From: a bacterium
Lineage (GTDB): Bacteria; Patescibacteriota; Andersenbacteria; UBA10190
Assembly (NCBI GenBank): GCA_027624555.1
Contig: JAQBWN010000004.1
Span: forward strand, 1-48,650
Direction of reading: 5' to 3'
DNA: 48,650 nucleotides
Part shown: one piece after another, positions 30,517 to 38,738 of the stretch
Layout: each line of letters starts with the position of its first letter
Numbering within the stretch: the first letter of the stretch is position 1
Notes under the pieces: model-generated
What the model was told of the DNA's origin: nothing
Database searches by the model: none
Seen by the model: only the letters and a program-made list of their open reading frames with translations
Made by a program: the position numbers and the translations under genes

Positions 30517-32373
30517 TTATTCTTCTCTATACAGCGCGTAATTTCCGTATTTAGTTACTAGTTCCCACGTAGGGCGGATTATAAGCCCTGGGACCAGGGC
30601 GTGTTCTTGAGGGCCTACAAAAATATATTTTGGTTTCATGTTTGCAACCGTATTTCCTGTTCCTGCAAAATAATCTTTTATATCTTGTTCCCTGTCCCAT
30701 GGCAGGCCTCCATGGCTCCAAATATGTGCGGCATACCCTAAGAAAATAGTTCTTCCTGCTAATACTATGGGTGAATTGTGCCCAGGGGCAGTAAGTATGG
30801 GTATTGAAGCCGGAACTAAAGCTTTTATATTTTTTGCTATAACAATTCCTTCTGTATCCCACTCTTGCCATGCACGTGCTGTTGGCATTGCCAATTTATA
30901 TACATCGAGGAAACCCGCAAAAATATGAATATATAGTAGTGCAAAGACTGTTATTCGAAGTATTGCTGAATGATGTTTTTTGATAATAGTACTAAAGCAC
31001 CAGGACACTATTGGAAGAATAAAAATAAACCAAAATACAAATAATTTAAAATTGTCCCATGCCCAGGGTGCGAACAAGAACGTGTTTGCAAGTATAAATA
31101 AAAACGTACCGGCAAGCGCAATTGCTTTGGCTGGTTTTGGGGCATGTAAAAACAATCCAGTAATACTTATTGGGATAAAAGCACCGGTGTTTTGGATCCA
31201 GTAGAGAATAATGTTTTTATCACCGGCCATCCAATATGGACTAAAGCGGAAAAAGGATCCAGACGCCGCACTCCCCTTTGCGTAGAACATAAGTTCTGGT
31301 ATTCCAAGCGCTAATGCGGGAATAAAGAATTGCACCCAAAGTTTTTTTACAGGGTATGTAATTATCATTGCAATTACGGCTGTTGCAAGCGCAATGCATG
31401 CGTGCGCATGAAATAATGGAAGCATCCCTGCCAGTACCCCCGCAAGTATAGCTGCATGTTTTTTTTTCATGTTTTTTGGATGTAGCAAGATAATAACGGA
31501 TAGTACCAGCGGTATGCCAAAAAGCATGGCTCTCTGGGGAAGCAAAAGTGTTGTTACAGGGTTTAAAAAGTGAAATCCTTTTTGGCTTGTTCCTACTCCG
31601 GAATAGTCTTCTGCAGGAAGTTCTAATAAAAAATCTAAAATCGGAACTGGTGTATTTGCAATATCTTGAAAAAATTGTATCCAGCCGAATGTTGCGCCAC
31701 CAAATAAAAACAATAAGCATGCAATTACGCCAGCAATTTTTGACCCATTATACTGTTTTGCAAATATATAGACGAGGACAAGAATGATCGGAATAAGTAA
31801 AATTGCGGGTACGTTTACGCTTGCCGTAAGAGAAGATCCTAGCACTAACATGGACGCACTCACTAAATTTGCAAGAAAAGGGTAGGTAAGAGCCTCTCCT
31901 GCGAATATGGGGTTTTCTATAGGAAGAGATGCTTGCCCGGCAACCCCAGTAATAATTGCGCCATGCCATCCTATGTCTCCATACGCGTTAATAATTCCTG
32001 TATATATGCCGTCGGGGCGTTCTATGAGTAATTTGCCGCCAATTATTAAGAAAAGAATAAGTGATGCGCTAAGTATACTAAGAGCAACTGCGTCTGTTTT
32101 TTTTGCATTAATTTTTTTCCAGTCAATTTTGAGTGTATGCGCTATCGCGATGGCGACAAAAACTGCAAGAGTGAACAGAGCGCTTATACTGCTTATCGGA
32201 ATAATATGTGCAAGAGCATAGGAAAAAGTTCCGTATACGGATAGCCCCAATATACTTCCAATGCTGATGATGGTAATTTTTTCTTGAAAAATGTTTAGTT
32301 TTAGTAGCACTGCTATTCCTGCTACTGAAGGAATAAAGAGCACCGTTGCGGCAATGAAATATTCGTATATCAT
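30517..32373 (-). CDS. Polytopic membrane protein, GT-C glycosyltransferase-like
   Basis: A 618-aa protein with about 13-15 hydrophobic helices. The segment RPDGIYTGIINAYGDIGWHGAIITGVAGQASLPIENPIFAGEALTYPFLANLVSAS resembles the first large loop of GT-C fold transferases, where acidic residues bind a lipid-linked sugar. The C terminus is a soluble tail (IWSHGGLPWDREQDIKDYFAGTGNTVANMKPKYIFVGPQEH). The neighbouring deoxysugar genes fit a role in surface glycan assembly. I cannot name the family with certainty. The start is placed at ATG 32373 (MIYEYFIAATVLF); the track start would overlap the divergent MBL gene. CATATA lies 4 nt upstream, a weak box. Confidence 0.65.
   Translation of the reverse strand: MIYEYFIAATVLFIPSVAGIAVLLKLNIFQEKITIISIGSILGLSVYGTFSYALAHIIPISSISALFTLAVFVAIAIAHTLKIDWKKINAKKTDAVALSILSASLILFLIIGGKLLIERPDGIYTGIINAYGDIGWHGAIITGVAGQASLPIENPIFAGEALTYPFLANLVSASMLVLGSSLTASVNVPAILLIPIILVLVYIFAKQYNGSKIAGVIACLLFLFGGATFGWIQFFQDIANTPVPILDFLLELPAEDYSGVGTSQKGFHFLNPVTTLLLPQRAMLFGIPLVLSVIILLHPKNMKKKHAAILAGVLAGMLPLFHAHACIALATAVIAMIITYPVKKLWVQFFIPALALGIPELMFYAKGSAASGSFFRFSPYWMAGDKNIILYWIQNTGAFIPISITGLFLHAPKPAKAIALAGTFLFILANTFLFAPWAWDNFKLFVFWFIFILPIVSWCFSTIIKKHHSAILRITVFALLYIHIFAGFLDVYKLAMPTARAWQEWDTEGIVIAKNIKALVPASIPILTAPGHNSPIVLAGRTIFLGYAAHIWSHGGLPWDREQDIKDYFAGTGNTVANMKPKYIFVGPQEHALVPGLIIRPTWELVTKYGNYALYREE
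32368..32373 (+). promoter_or_regulatory. -10 box TATCAT, 7 nt before beta-CASP gene ATG
   Basis: TATCAT-N7-ATG with TTGCGG 16 nt before it. The box overlaps the first codon of the divergent membrane protein gene. Confidence 0.55.
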
Positions 32374-32380
32374 AACGTAT

Positions 32381-33790
32381 ATGGGCAGTATAACCTTTTT
32401 TGGCGGAGCTGGGAGCGTGACCGGCAGTAAGTATCTGGTATCCATTGCTGGGAAAAAAATACTTTTAGATTGCGGTACGTTTCAGGGGCTTTCGGACGCG
32501 AGGTCTCGTAACAGGCAATTTTCTTTTTCTCCTACTGATGTTGATGCTGTGGTGTTATCTCATGCGCATCTTGATCATTGTGGAATGTTGCCACTTCTCG
32601 TAAAGAAGGGATTTAGGGGCAGTATTTTTTCTACACTCGCAACAAAAGCAGTCGCGACTTATATTTTACATGATTCTGCAGGCATAGAAGAGCAGGATGT
32701 TGCATATAAAAGAAAACACAATATCGGTACGCAAGACGAACAGGAACCTTTGTTTACCATTGAAGATGTAGCCGCAACGATGAAGCGTTTTGTTCCGATA
32801 CCGTATGCGCGCAATATTGCGCAGGGGTGGACCGAAATTCTTTCTGGTATTTCAGTGAAATTGTACGATGCTGGGCATATTCTTGGTTCTTCTATTACCG
32901 TATTGCGGTATGAAGAGGCAGGAGAGGTACGCCACGTTGCCTACACGGGAGACGTAGGCCCCATAGGCGTCCCTATGTTGCATGACCCTGAAATTCCTAG
33001 AGAAAATATTCATACGCTTCTTATGGAAAGCACGTACGGAAAAAGAAAACATCTGCCTATAGAATTAGCAGAAGAGCGGTTGGCTACGGCTATACACTCC
33101 GTCTGCAAACGTGGTGGCATTATGGTGGTGCCGGCATTCTCGCTTGGCCGAACACAAATGTTGGTCTACACTATCCATAAATTATTAGATGAGGGACGTA
33201 TTCCGCACTTCCCCATTTTTGTAGATTCGCCACTGGCTACAGATATTACAAATATTTATAAAAGTTATACGCAGGAGTATGACGAAGAAACGAGGATTGA
33301 TTTTACAAATGAAGGTAAATTGCCACTCACGTTTTCTAGTCTTAAATATATTCAATCTGCCGAAGAATCAAAAAAACTCAATGGTATGGAAGGGCCGTTT
33401 ATGATTATATCCGCATCTGGAATGATGACTGCAGGTAGGGTAGTTCATCATTTGCGCAATACGATTTCAAATAAAAATAACGCAGTATTCATTACGGGGT
33501 ACCAGGCAATAGGTACAACGGGGAGAAAAATATTGGAGGGGGCAAAGCAAGTAGAATTACATGGCAGAGTAATCCCAGTTCGAGCGGAAATATTGCTGTT
33601 TAACGAGTTTTCGGCGCACGCAGATGGCGGGCAGCTTACCGACTTTGCATCAAACATTGAAGGGCTTACTACGATTGCTCTTGTGCATGGTGAAGATAAA
33701 GAGGTTCAAGCGCTTCAGAAAAGATTGCAGGAAAAAACCTCTGAGTGGAATGTCGTTATTCCGAACGAAGGAGATTCTATTTCCATTTAG
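32381..33790 (+). CDS. MBL-fold beta-CASP ribonuclease (CPSF/Ysh1-like)
   Basis: A 469-aa RNA-processing metallo-beta-lactamase. Motif 2 SHAHLDHCGMLPLL supplies the zinc ligands (HxHxDH). DAGHILGSSITVL and YTGDVG provide motifs 3 and 4, and the beta-CASP region has LMESTYGKRKH, FVDSPLATDITNIYKSY, IISASGMMTAGRVVHHL and FSAHADGGQL. It has no N-terminal KH extension. In archaea and many bacteria such enzymes act as mRNA endo- or 5'-exonucleases. A 5'-end-dependent nuclease would be relevant in an organism whose mRNAs seem leaderless, but that link is speculation. Start 32381 (MGSITFFGGAGSVTGSKYL) is set by TATCAT-N7. Confidence 0.9.
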   Translation: MGSITFFGGAGSVTGSKYLVSIAGKKILLDCGTFQGLSDARSRNRQFSFSPTDVDAVVLSHAHLDHCGMLPLLVKKGFRGSIFSTLATKAVATYILHDSAGIEEQDVAYKRKHNIGTQDEQEPLFTIEDVAATMKRFVPIPYARNIAQGWTEILSGISVKLYDAGHILGSSITVLRYEEAGEVRHVAYTGDVGPIGVPMLHDPEIPRENIHTLLMESTYGKRKHLPIELAEERLATAIHSVCKRGGIMVVPAFSLGRTQMLVYTIHKLLDEGRIPHFPIFVDSPLATDITNIYKSYTQEYDEETRIDFTNEGKLPLTFSSLKYIQSAEESKKLNGMEGPFMIISASGMMTAGRVVHHLRNTISNKNNAVFITGYQAIGTTGRKILEGAKQVELHGRVIPVRAEILLFNEFSAHADGGQLTDFASNIEGLTTIALVHGEDKEVQALQKRLQEKTSEWNVVIPNEGDSISI

Positions 33791-33998
33791 GATGATCGGG
33801 GTGCCATTGGCTGTTATGCTCGGCAGCTTTTTTTATACTCTCGATATTTTTTTCCATCCGGAGGGGTAAGTTTTTTCCAAATATTCTGTTTGCGAGTAGT
33901 ACTCCAACAATAAAACCGGGGCCAAATCCAATAATGAAGTAAATAAGAACTGTTACCAATACATCAAGCAGTTTTGCTATTGTGTCGAGTATTTCCAT
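33777..33998 (-). CDS. Small membrane protein (73 aa)
   Basis: I do not recognise the family. It has one or two hydrophobic segments (LLDVLVTVLIYFIIGFGPGFIVGVLLANRIFG) and a charged tail ending HPDHPKWK. It overlaps the end of the convergent beta-CASP gene by 14 nt and follows a 37-aa membrane protein by 5 nt, so the two probably form a tiny operon. The length, hydrophobicity and clean start support a real gene. Confidence 0.55.
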   Translation of the reverse strand: MEILDTIAKLLDVLVTVLIYFIIGFGPGFIVGVLLANRIFGKNLPLRMEKNIESIKKAAEHNSQWHPDHPKWK

Positions 33999-34003
33999 AT
34001 TTC

Positions 34004-34117
34004 TTAGTACCTTACTTTACCACCTTGCATCAGTATCAAAGTGATAACAAAACCCACGAGCGTGCCCGTCGCGAACAATGCTCCCCACAGAATAAAATGA
34101 TCAGCAAATGAAACCAT
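34004..34117 (-). CDS. 37-aa single-helix membrane protein (not in ORF track)
   Basis: Reading the minus strand from ATG 34117 gives MVSFADHFILWGALFATGTL then VGFVITLILMQGGKVRY and TAA. It is one hydrophobic helix with a short basic tail. TAGTAT lies exactly 6 nt before the ATG, the same spacing as at larger genes here, and the next membrane gene begins 5 nt after the stop. It was below the track length limit. Function unknown; it may be a subunit or regulator of its neighbour. Confidence 0.55.
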   Translation of the reverse strand: MVSFADHFILWGALFATGTLVGFVITLILMQGGKVRY

Positions 34118-34123
34118 ATTCCT

Positions 34124-34129
34124 ATACTA
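34124..34129 (-). promoter_or_regulatory. -10 box TAGTAT, 6 nt before the 37-aa gene
   Basis: TAGTAT-N6-ATG on the minus strand. It lies within the 38-bp gap to the divergent cyclase-family gene, whose own TATACT is at 34140-34145. Confidence 0.5.
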
Positions 34130-34155
34130 CACAAAAGGGTATACTCAATGCTAGT

Positions 34156-34779
34156 ATGTTTATCGATATATCCCGTCCTATTCATCGTGATATGGCTATT
34201 TATCCAGAGAATCCGTCTGTTCGAATTGATGTAGTTCGAGATGCCAGCGCAACAACCAGCGCACTCTCTACAATTTCTTTTGGCTCTCATACGGGCACAC
34301 ATATAGATACTTCATTGCATATAGATGTGAGTGGCACCGGCGCTGAAAGCTACTCTCTGGATCAATATATCGGTGATGCCGATGTTATTGAAATAGATAG
34401 CGCAGTTGCAAATATTTCAGCGGACGTTATTCCAGAAACTACGGCAAAGCGGGTTCTTCTAAAGACCAAAAATTCATATGGCGATATCGACGTGTTTGAT
34501 CCGGATTTTGCAGCACTCATGGAAGATGGAGCAGAGGAACTCATACGGAGAGGAGTGCGTCTTGTCGGCATAGACGGGCCATCTATAAAAAAGAAAGGCG
34601 TTTCCGATAGAGTGCATGAACTGTTTTTAAGGAATAATATCGTAGTTGTAGAGGGGTTATGGTTGCAAAAGGCAATCCCGGGCACGTATCAATTACTGTG
34701 TTTGCCGTTGCTAATAAATCATACTGACGGAGTGCCCGTGAGGGCCGTACTTGCTTCTGCGGAAGAAATAGACTATTGA
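34156..34779 (+). CDS. Cyclase-family (kynurenine formamidase-like) metal hydrolase
   Basis: A 207-aa protein of the cyclase/formamidase fold. The metal-binding motif is SHTGTHIDTSLH, preceded by DISRPIHRDMAIYPENPSVRI and followed by GVRLVGIDGPSIKKKG. The family hydrolyses amides or cyclises substrates with manganese or zinc. It starts at 34156 (MFIDISRPIHRD); the track extension includes the promoter TATACT, which lies 10 nt upstream. It is followed 6 nt later by the NeuB-fusion gene, so it probably acts on a precursor of the same sugar pathway. The substrate is unknown. Confidence 0.82.
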   Translation: MFIDISRPIHRDMAIYPENPSVRIDVVRDASATTSALSTISFGSHTGTHIDTSLHIDVSGTGAESYSLDQYIGDADVIEIDSAVANISADVIPETTAKRVLLKTKNSYGDIDVFDPDFAALMEDGAEELIRRGVRLVGIDGPSIKKKGVSDRVHELFLRNNIVVVEGLWLQKAIPGTYQLLCLPLLINHTDGVPVRAVLASAEEIDY

Positions 34780-34785
34780 TACTCT

Positions 34786-36657
34786 ATGCACTTAAATATA
34801 GGAGATAGAAAAGTTGGAATCGGGTACCCTACGTTTATAATTGCAGAAGTGGGGTTAAACCATAATGGCAGCGTGAAGCGAGCGTATGAGCTTATTGATG
34901 CTGCAGTATTGGCTGGCGCAGATGCGGTGAAATTTCAGAAAAGAAGTTTGGCAGATGTATACCAAAAGAAAATATTAGATAACCCAAACAGTGCAGAGCA
35001 AAAATACCAATATTTAATACCTCTCTTGAAAGAATTTGAATTAGCAGACGACGAGTATCCTAAGCTGGAAAAATATGCAGATGAAAAGGGAATTATTTTC
35101 ATGGTGAACCCATGGGACAGAGTAAGCTGCGATGTAATAGAATCGCTTTTACATGTTCTGGTATATAAAGTTGGTTCTCCTGATTTTACGAATAACGAAC
35201 TGCTCGAATATATTGCGAAAACCAAGAAGCCAATGATTGTATCTACAGGAATGGCGCAGCAGCATGAAATTGATGCCGGCGTTGCTTTTATAAAAACACT
35301 TGGCGTGCCATTTGCAATTTTGCATTGCAATAGTACGTACCCGGCACCGCTGGATGAAATCAATTTAAAATACATGGATACGTTGAACAAGTATGGTGTA
35401 CCAGTTGGATACTCTGGGCACGAACGTGGCATAGCAGTTTCAATCGGCGCAGTTGCCAGGGGTGCCGTTATCATTGAGCGACATATAACGGTAGATAGAG
35501 ACCTAGAAGGGCCAGATCATAAGGCATCGTTGTTGCCAGAAGAATTTAAAGATATGGTAACTGGAATTCGTGAAGTAGAGCGAGCTGTTGGACAGTCACA
35601 CAAAAAGCTTTCGCGAGGAGAAATTATGAATCGAGAATTACTTGCTAAAAGCATTGTCACCAAAGTATTTATTGCTGAAGGTACAGTAATAACTCGAGAC
35701 ATGCTCACAACGAGAAGCCCTGCGAAGGGGTTATCTCCACAAAAAATGGACGAAATTGTAGGAACGGTTGCTGTTAGGGATATCCTGCTCGGAGACGCAC
35801 TTACGGAAGACGATCTTACGTCATCGACAATTGCGGCCACATTTACTTCTGCTGATATTCTTTGGAATTGGGGGCCAGTTGTTCGTTGGAAAGATTTTGC
35901 ATCGTATCTCCCCTATGAGCCTGATTTATTCGAGTTTCACTTAAGTGACAAGGACTTAGATGAGGAAGTTCCGCGAGGCAAGTTTTCTCAGCAAGTTATT
36001 GTCCATGCGCCAGAATATATGAAGCGTGTGTATTTAAACCCTGCTTCGGAAGACAAAGATGAACGAAAGGCAACAATTGCTATTTTGCAAAAAAGCGTTG
36101 ATATTGCGCGTTCTCTCGGCGAGTCTTTTCAGGGAACACCAAAATTTATTATCCATCCGGGCGGTATTACTCTTACAAAGCACAATAAACCCAAGCATTT
36201 ACTAGAGTTATTTGCGGATACGCTATCTTCCCTAAAAACAGATGGAGTTGAAATGCTTCCGGAAAATCTCCCGCCCCGCCCTTGGGTATTTGGTGGTGAG
36301 TGGGTTACGAATGTCTTTATGCTCGGGGAAGAAATTCGAGATTTCTTACAAGAAACTGGCTATAACATGTGCTTCGATACCTCCCATGCCGCGCTTTCGT
36401 GTAATGCATATAATAAAGATTTGTTGGAGATGATACGGCTACTTGCGCCGTATGTACGGCACTTGCACGTGGCAGATGGAAGCGGTACGGGTGAAGAGGG
36501 GTTACAAATAGGAAGCGGAACGATTGATTTTGATAAAATCTTGCAGCCGTTTGCTGGTTACGAACATACGATGGTCCCAGAAATTTGGCAGGGGCATTTA
36601 CATGGTGGCAAAGGGTTTCTGCAAGCAATGAACCATTTGAAGCAGTACATGAAATAA
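34786..36657 (+). CDS. NeuB-family nonulosonate synthase fused to an SAF domain and a xylose-isomerase-like TIM barrel
   Basis: A 623-aa fusion. Residues 1 to about 275 are a NeuB-type synthase, which condenses PEP with a six-carbon sugar: FIIAEVGLNHNGSVKRAYELIDAAVLAGADAVKFQ, PMIVSTGMAQQHEI, HCNSTYPAPLDEINLKYM and GYSGHERGIAVSIGAVARGAVIIERHIT. An SAF/antifreeze-like domain follows (about 285-345; LLAKSIVTKVFIAEGTVITRDML). From about 355 to the end is a sugar-isomerase/AP-endonuclease-2-like barrel (VIVHAPEY, IHPGG, MLPENLPPR, CFDTSHAAL, HLHVADG, VPEIWQGH). The barrel may form or adjust the sugar substrate. Both parts look intact. The operon is cyclase, NeuB-fusion, methyltransferase. Confidence 0.85.
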   Translation: MHLNIGDRKVGIGYPTFIIAEVGLNHNGSVKRAYELIDAAVLAGADAVKFQKRSLADVYQKKILDNPNSAEQKYQYLIPLLKEFELADDEYPKLEKYADEKGIIFMVNPWDRVSCDVIESLLHVLVYKVGSPDFTNNELLEYIAKTKKPMIVSTGMAQQHEIDAGVAFIKTLGVPFAILHCNSTYPAPLDEINLKYMDTLNKYGVPVGYSGHERGIAVSIGAVARGAVIIERHITVDRDLEGPDHKASLLPEEFKDMVTGIREVERAVGQSHKKLSRGEIMNRELLAKSIVTKVFIAEGTVITRDMLTTRSPAKGLSPQKMDEIVGTVAVRDILLGDALTEDDLTSSTIAATFTSADILWNWGPVVRWKDFASYLPYEPDLFEFHLSDKDLDEEVPRGKFSQQVIVHAPEYMKRVYLNPASEDKDERKATIAILQKSVDIARSLGESFQGTPKFIIHPGGITLTKHNKPKHLLELFADTLSSLKTDGVEMLPENLPPRPWVFGGEWVTNVFMLGEEIRDFLQETGYNMCFDTSHAALSCNAYNKDLLEMIRLLAPYVRHLHVADGSGTGEEGLQIGSGTIDFDKILQPFAGYEHTMVPEIWQGHLHGGKGFLQAMNHLKQYMK

Positions 36658-36672
36658 CATACGCTTAACACT

Positions 36673-37434
36673 ATGATTGCAATTTACAAATTTAATACTA
36701 CAGACCGCACTCGTGTGTACAGTGCGCAAAATGATTTTACACAGTATGAGAAGCAATCCTTTTGGCCATTACTAGAAAAAAAGCTTACAAAAGACGGTTC
36801 ATATTTGGACGCAGGGTGTGGTATTGGTGGGTGGATTTTATTTCTTTCAGAGCGTGGGTTTACTGTTCAAGGAATAGACGCTCATCCGCAAGCAGTGCGC
36901 GCAATGACAGAATACGACCCAGACTTATCCGTAAAAATAGCTCGAAGCGATGCAATTCCTTGTGCGGATAATTCACTAGACGGCGTTATTTCTATTGGTT
37001 CGCTAGAATACGGAGAAAACATTGTTGAGGAATCTCTGCAAGAATTTCATCGAGTAGTAAAAAAAGACGGGTTCGTATGTATTGAAGTGCCACTTGCAAA
37101 CACCCTGCGAAAACTTTTCTACGTTCCCATGAAAAAACTAGAAGGTATGATAAAGCGATCTGCAGGCCAACAAGGGATATTCGCATATTATTTATTTGAT
37201 AAGTCCCCATTCGAAGCATTGCTCAAAAAAAATGGCTTTGAAATTGAATCAATACAGGCTCACGACTTACCGGATGCAAGCAGCCATTTTGGGTTGTATG
37301 CCAACTGGCCATTTTTACGGGGGAGTAAACCATACGAACTAAATGCACTCGGAAAAGTGATCAAATCTATCTCCAATGCCATATCACCCTGGATAGCCTC
37401 AGCCGGAATGGTCGTTATTGCGAAAAAGAGGTAG
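36673..37434 (+). CDS. Class I SAM-dependent methyltransferase
   Basis: A 253-aa protein with the SAM motif I YLDAGCGIGGWILFLSERG, the acidic post-I GIDAHPQAV, DAIPCADNSLDGVISIGSLEYGE (motif II/III) and HRVVKKDGFVCIEVPLANTL. This is the Methyltransf_11 type. It lies 15 nt after the NeuB-fusion gene, so it probably methylates a surface sugar or its carrier. TACGCT is 7 nt before the ATG. A hydrophobic C-terminal stretch (SISNAISPWIASAGMVVIAKK) is short and probably part of the fold. Confidence 0.85.
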   Translation: MIAIYKFNTTDRTRVYSAQNDFTQYEKQSFWPLLEKKLTKDGSYLDAGCGIGGWILFLSERGFTVQGIDAHPQAVRAMTEYDPDLSVKIARSDAIPCADNSLDGVISIGSLEYGENIVEESLQEFHRVVKKDGFVCIEVPLANTLRKLFYVPMKKLEGMIKRSAGQQGIFAYYLFDKSPFEALLKKNGFEIESIQAHDLPDASSHFGLYANWPFLRGSKPYELNALGKVIKSISNAISPWIASAGMVVIAKKR

Positions 37435-37485
37435 TAGCTAGCTTCGTTAGCTTATAGCTTCGTTAGCTGCATTAGCTTTTAAGCT
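37435..37485. repeat. TAGCTTCGT/TAGCTGCAT short tandem repeats (copy 2)
   Basis: Units TAGCTTCGT, TAGCTTA, TAGCTTCGT, TAGCTGCAT, TAGCTT directly after the methyltransferase stop, next to family-A copy 3. Confidence 0.6.
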
Positions 37486-37560
37486 ACGTCGCGTTCCCCT
37501 CTACCCATATGGGGGAGAGGGCACCTCGCCCGCAGGCGGGTGGGTGAGGGCTTGTCGTAG
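37486..37560. repeat. Family-A palindromic element (copy 3)
   Basis: GTCGCGTTCCCCTCTACCCATATGGGGGAGAGGG followed by the hairpin CGCCCGCAGGCGGG and GGGTGAGGGCTTGTCG. The stretch up to the next gene (37561-37733) holds only the promoter and leader of gene 37734. Confidence 0.75.
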
Positions 37561-37616
37561 GGTGCGAATAAACGTAATTTTATGGCTCAACATAGAAAAA
37601 TGACCTTTTATTGCAT

Positions 37617-37645
37617 TTGACAAATTATGAATATAGGAGTATGAT
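37617..37645 (+). promoter_or_regulatory. Consensus sigma70 promoter TTGACA-N17-TATGAT
   Basis: TTGACA at 37617-37622 and TATGAT at 37640-37645 with ideal 17-nt spacing. It predicts a start near 37652 and an 80-nt leader for gene 37734. The leader contains the hairpin ACCGCCT-GCGT-AGGTGGT at 37681-37698. Confidence 0.8.
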
Positions 37646-37733
37646 GTGTGTATTCAGTTACGACCGTTCTTTTCTCCGAAACCGCCTGCGTAGGTGGTAA
37701 GGGGGAGCAAAATTTAGAAAAAGGATTAAGCCA

Positions 37734-37925
37734 ATGCAAATAGGATATGGATTTCAACAAAAAGCGCGGATCCATGCAGCGACCGATGTCACGGTAAGTG
37801 TTCGGGTAAAGTGCCCTATTTGTGAGTTAGAGTGGGACCTGAAAACTGGTAACACTCGGTGCCAAAAGGGACACGACTACCCCGACTCAGAAACGGTTTT
37901 GCAAGAGGCAAACAAGAAGAAGTAG
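37734..37925 (+). CDS. Small zinc-ribbon protein (63 aa)
   Basis: A cytoplasmic 63-aa protein with a likely zinc site: CPIC in VKCPICELEWDL and CQKGH in NTRCQKGHDYPDS (two Cys, then Cys and His). The rest is polar and ends NKKK. The gene has a strong consensus promoter, an 80-nt leader with a hairpin, a Shine-Dalgarno AAGGA 8 nt before ATG and an intrinsic terminator. Such a single-gene unit suggests high or regulated expression. The function is not recognisable; RNA or protein binding is possible. Confidence 0.75.
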   Translation: MQIGYGFQQKARIHAATDVTVSVRVKCPICELEWDLKTGNTRCQKGHDYPDSETVLQEANKKK

Positions 37926-37958
37926 TCAAAAAGAGTGCCCTTCGGTTAGTATTGTATC

Positions 37959-37990
37959 GCCACCCCAGGTTTTCCTCGGGTGGCTTTTTC
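37959..37990 (+). terminator. Intrinsic terminator after zinc-ribbon gene
   Basis: GCCACCC-CAGGTTTTCCTC-GGGTGGC followed by TTTTTCTTT. Confidence 0.85.
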
Positions 37991-37995
37991 TTTGC

Positions 37996-38733
37996 TCACC
38001 ACGCCGTCCAACCGCCGTCGACAATGAGGTTCGCGCCGGTCATGTAGCTGCTTGCGTCTGATGCGAGGAATACCAATGGCCCACCTACTTCTTCCGGATT
38101 TGCCATTCTCCCAAGCGGAGTGCGCGCACCGTATTTGTCGGTAAACTCTTTTCCGTGATCTTTAAATACTCCTCCTAGTGTTAGTGTATTTGCTCGAATG
38201 CCTTTACTTCCATACGTAGTAGCAAGAAACTTCGTGAGCATCACTACCCCACCTTTGGTAATAAAGTAATCAACTGGCTTTTGCGTGCCTTCTGGGTATA
38301 TGCCTTGGTCTGGGCCAACTATGCCGTAAATAGAAGATACGTTAATAATATTTCCTGATTTTTGTACAAGCATTCGCTTTACAGCCTCTTGTGCTATGAG
38401 CGTATAGCCGAGCAAGTTTACATCTAGGCTTTTTTTGAGTAATTCTTCCGGGTAATTTTCAAATAACGCTGCGTTTTTATCTGCGCTGGCATCAAACTTC
38501 GGGTCTATTGCTGCGTTGTTTACTACAACGTCGATTTTTCCATGTTTCGCTATAACGGCGTCGAATGCAGATGAAATAGACGCTTTACTTGTTACATCGA
38601 GCTGTATTTCTGCGCCTCCGCTTCTATCTGTAGCAATTACCGTCGCGCCTGCTTCTTGTAACGCTTTAGTAAAATATTCGCCTAGAAAGCCTGATCCACC
38701 TGTTATAACAACTATCTTTTTAGAGAGATTCAT
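37996..38733 (-). CDS. SDR-family oxidoreductase
   Basis: A 245-aa short-chain dehydrogenase. NAD(P) loop TGGSGFLGEYFTKALQEAGATVIATD, NNAAIDPKF, catalytic Ser in IINVSSIYGIVG and YFITKGGVVML (YxxxK), with the typical C-terminal GGPLVFLASDASSYMTGANLIVDGGWTAW. Similar SDRs (PtmA-like) sit with CMP-nonulosonate synthase genes in flagellin glycosylation loci, which fits this cluster. The start is ATG 38733 (MNLSKKIVVITGG), with TAGACT 7 nt and TTGACC a further 18 nt upstream. It begins 5 nt after the AKR stop. Confidence 0.9.
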   Translation of the reverse strand: MNLSKKIVVITGGSGFLGEYFTKALQEAGATVIATDRSGGAEIQLDVTSKASISSAFDAVIAKHGKIDVVVNNAAIDPKFDASADKNAALFENYPEELLKKSLDVNLLGYTLIAQEAVKRMLVQKSGNIINVSSIYGIVGPDQGIYPEGTQKPVDYFITKGGVVMLTKFLATTYGSKGIRANTLTLGGVFKDHGKEFTDKYGARTPLGRMANPEEVGGPLVFLASDASSYMTGANLIVDGGWTAW

Positions 38734-38738
38734 ACTTG

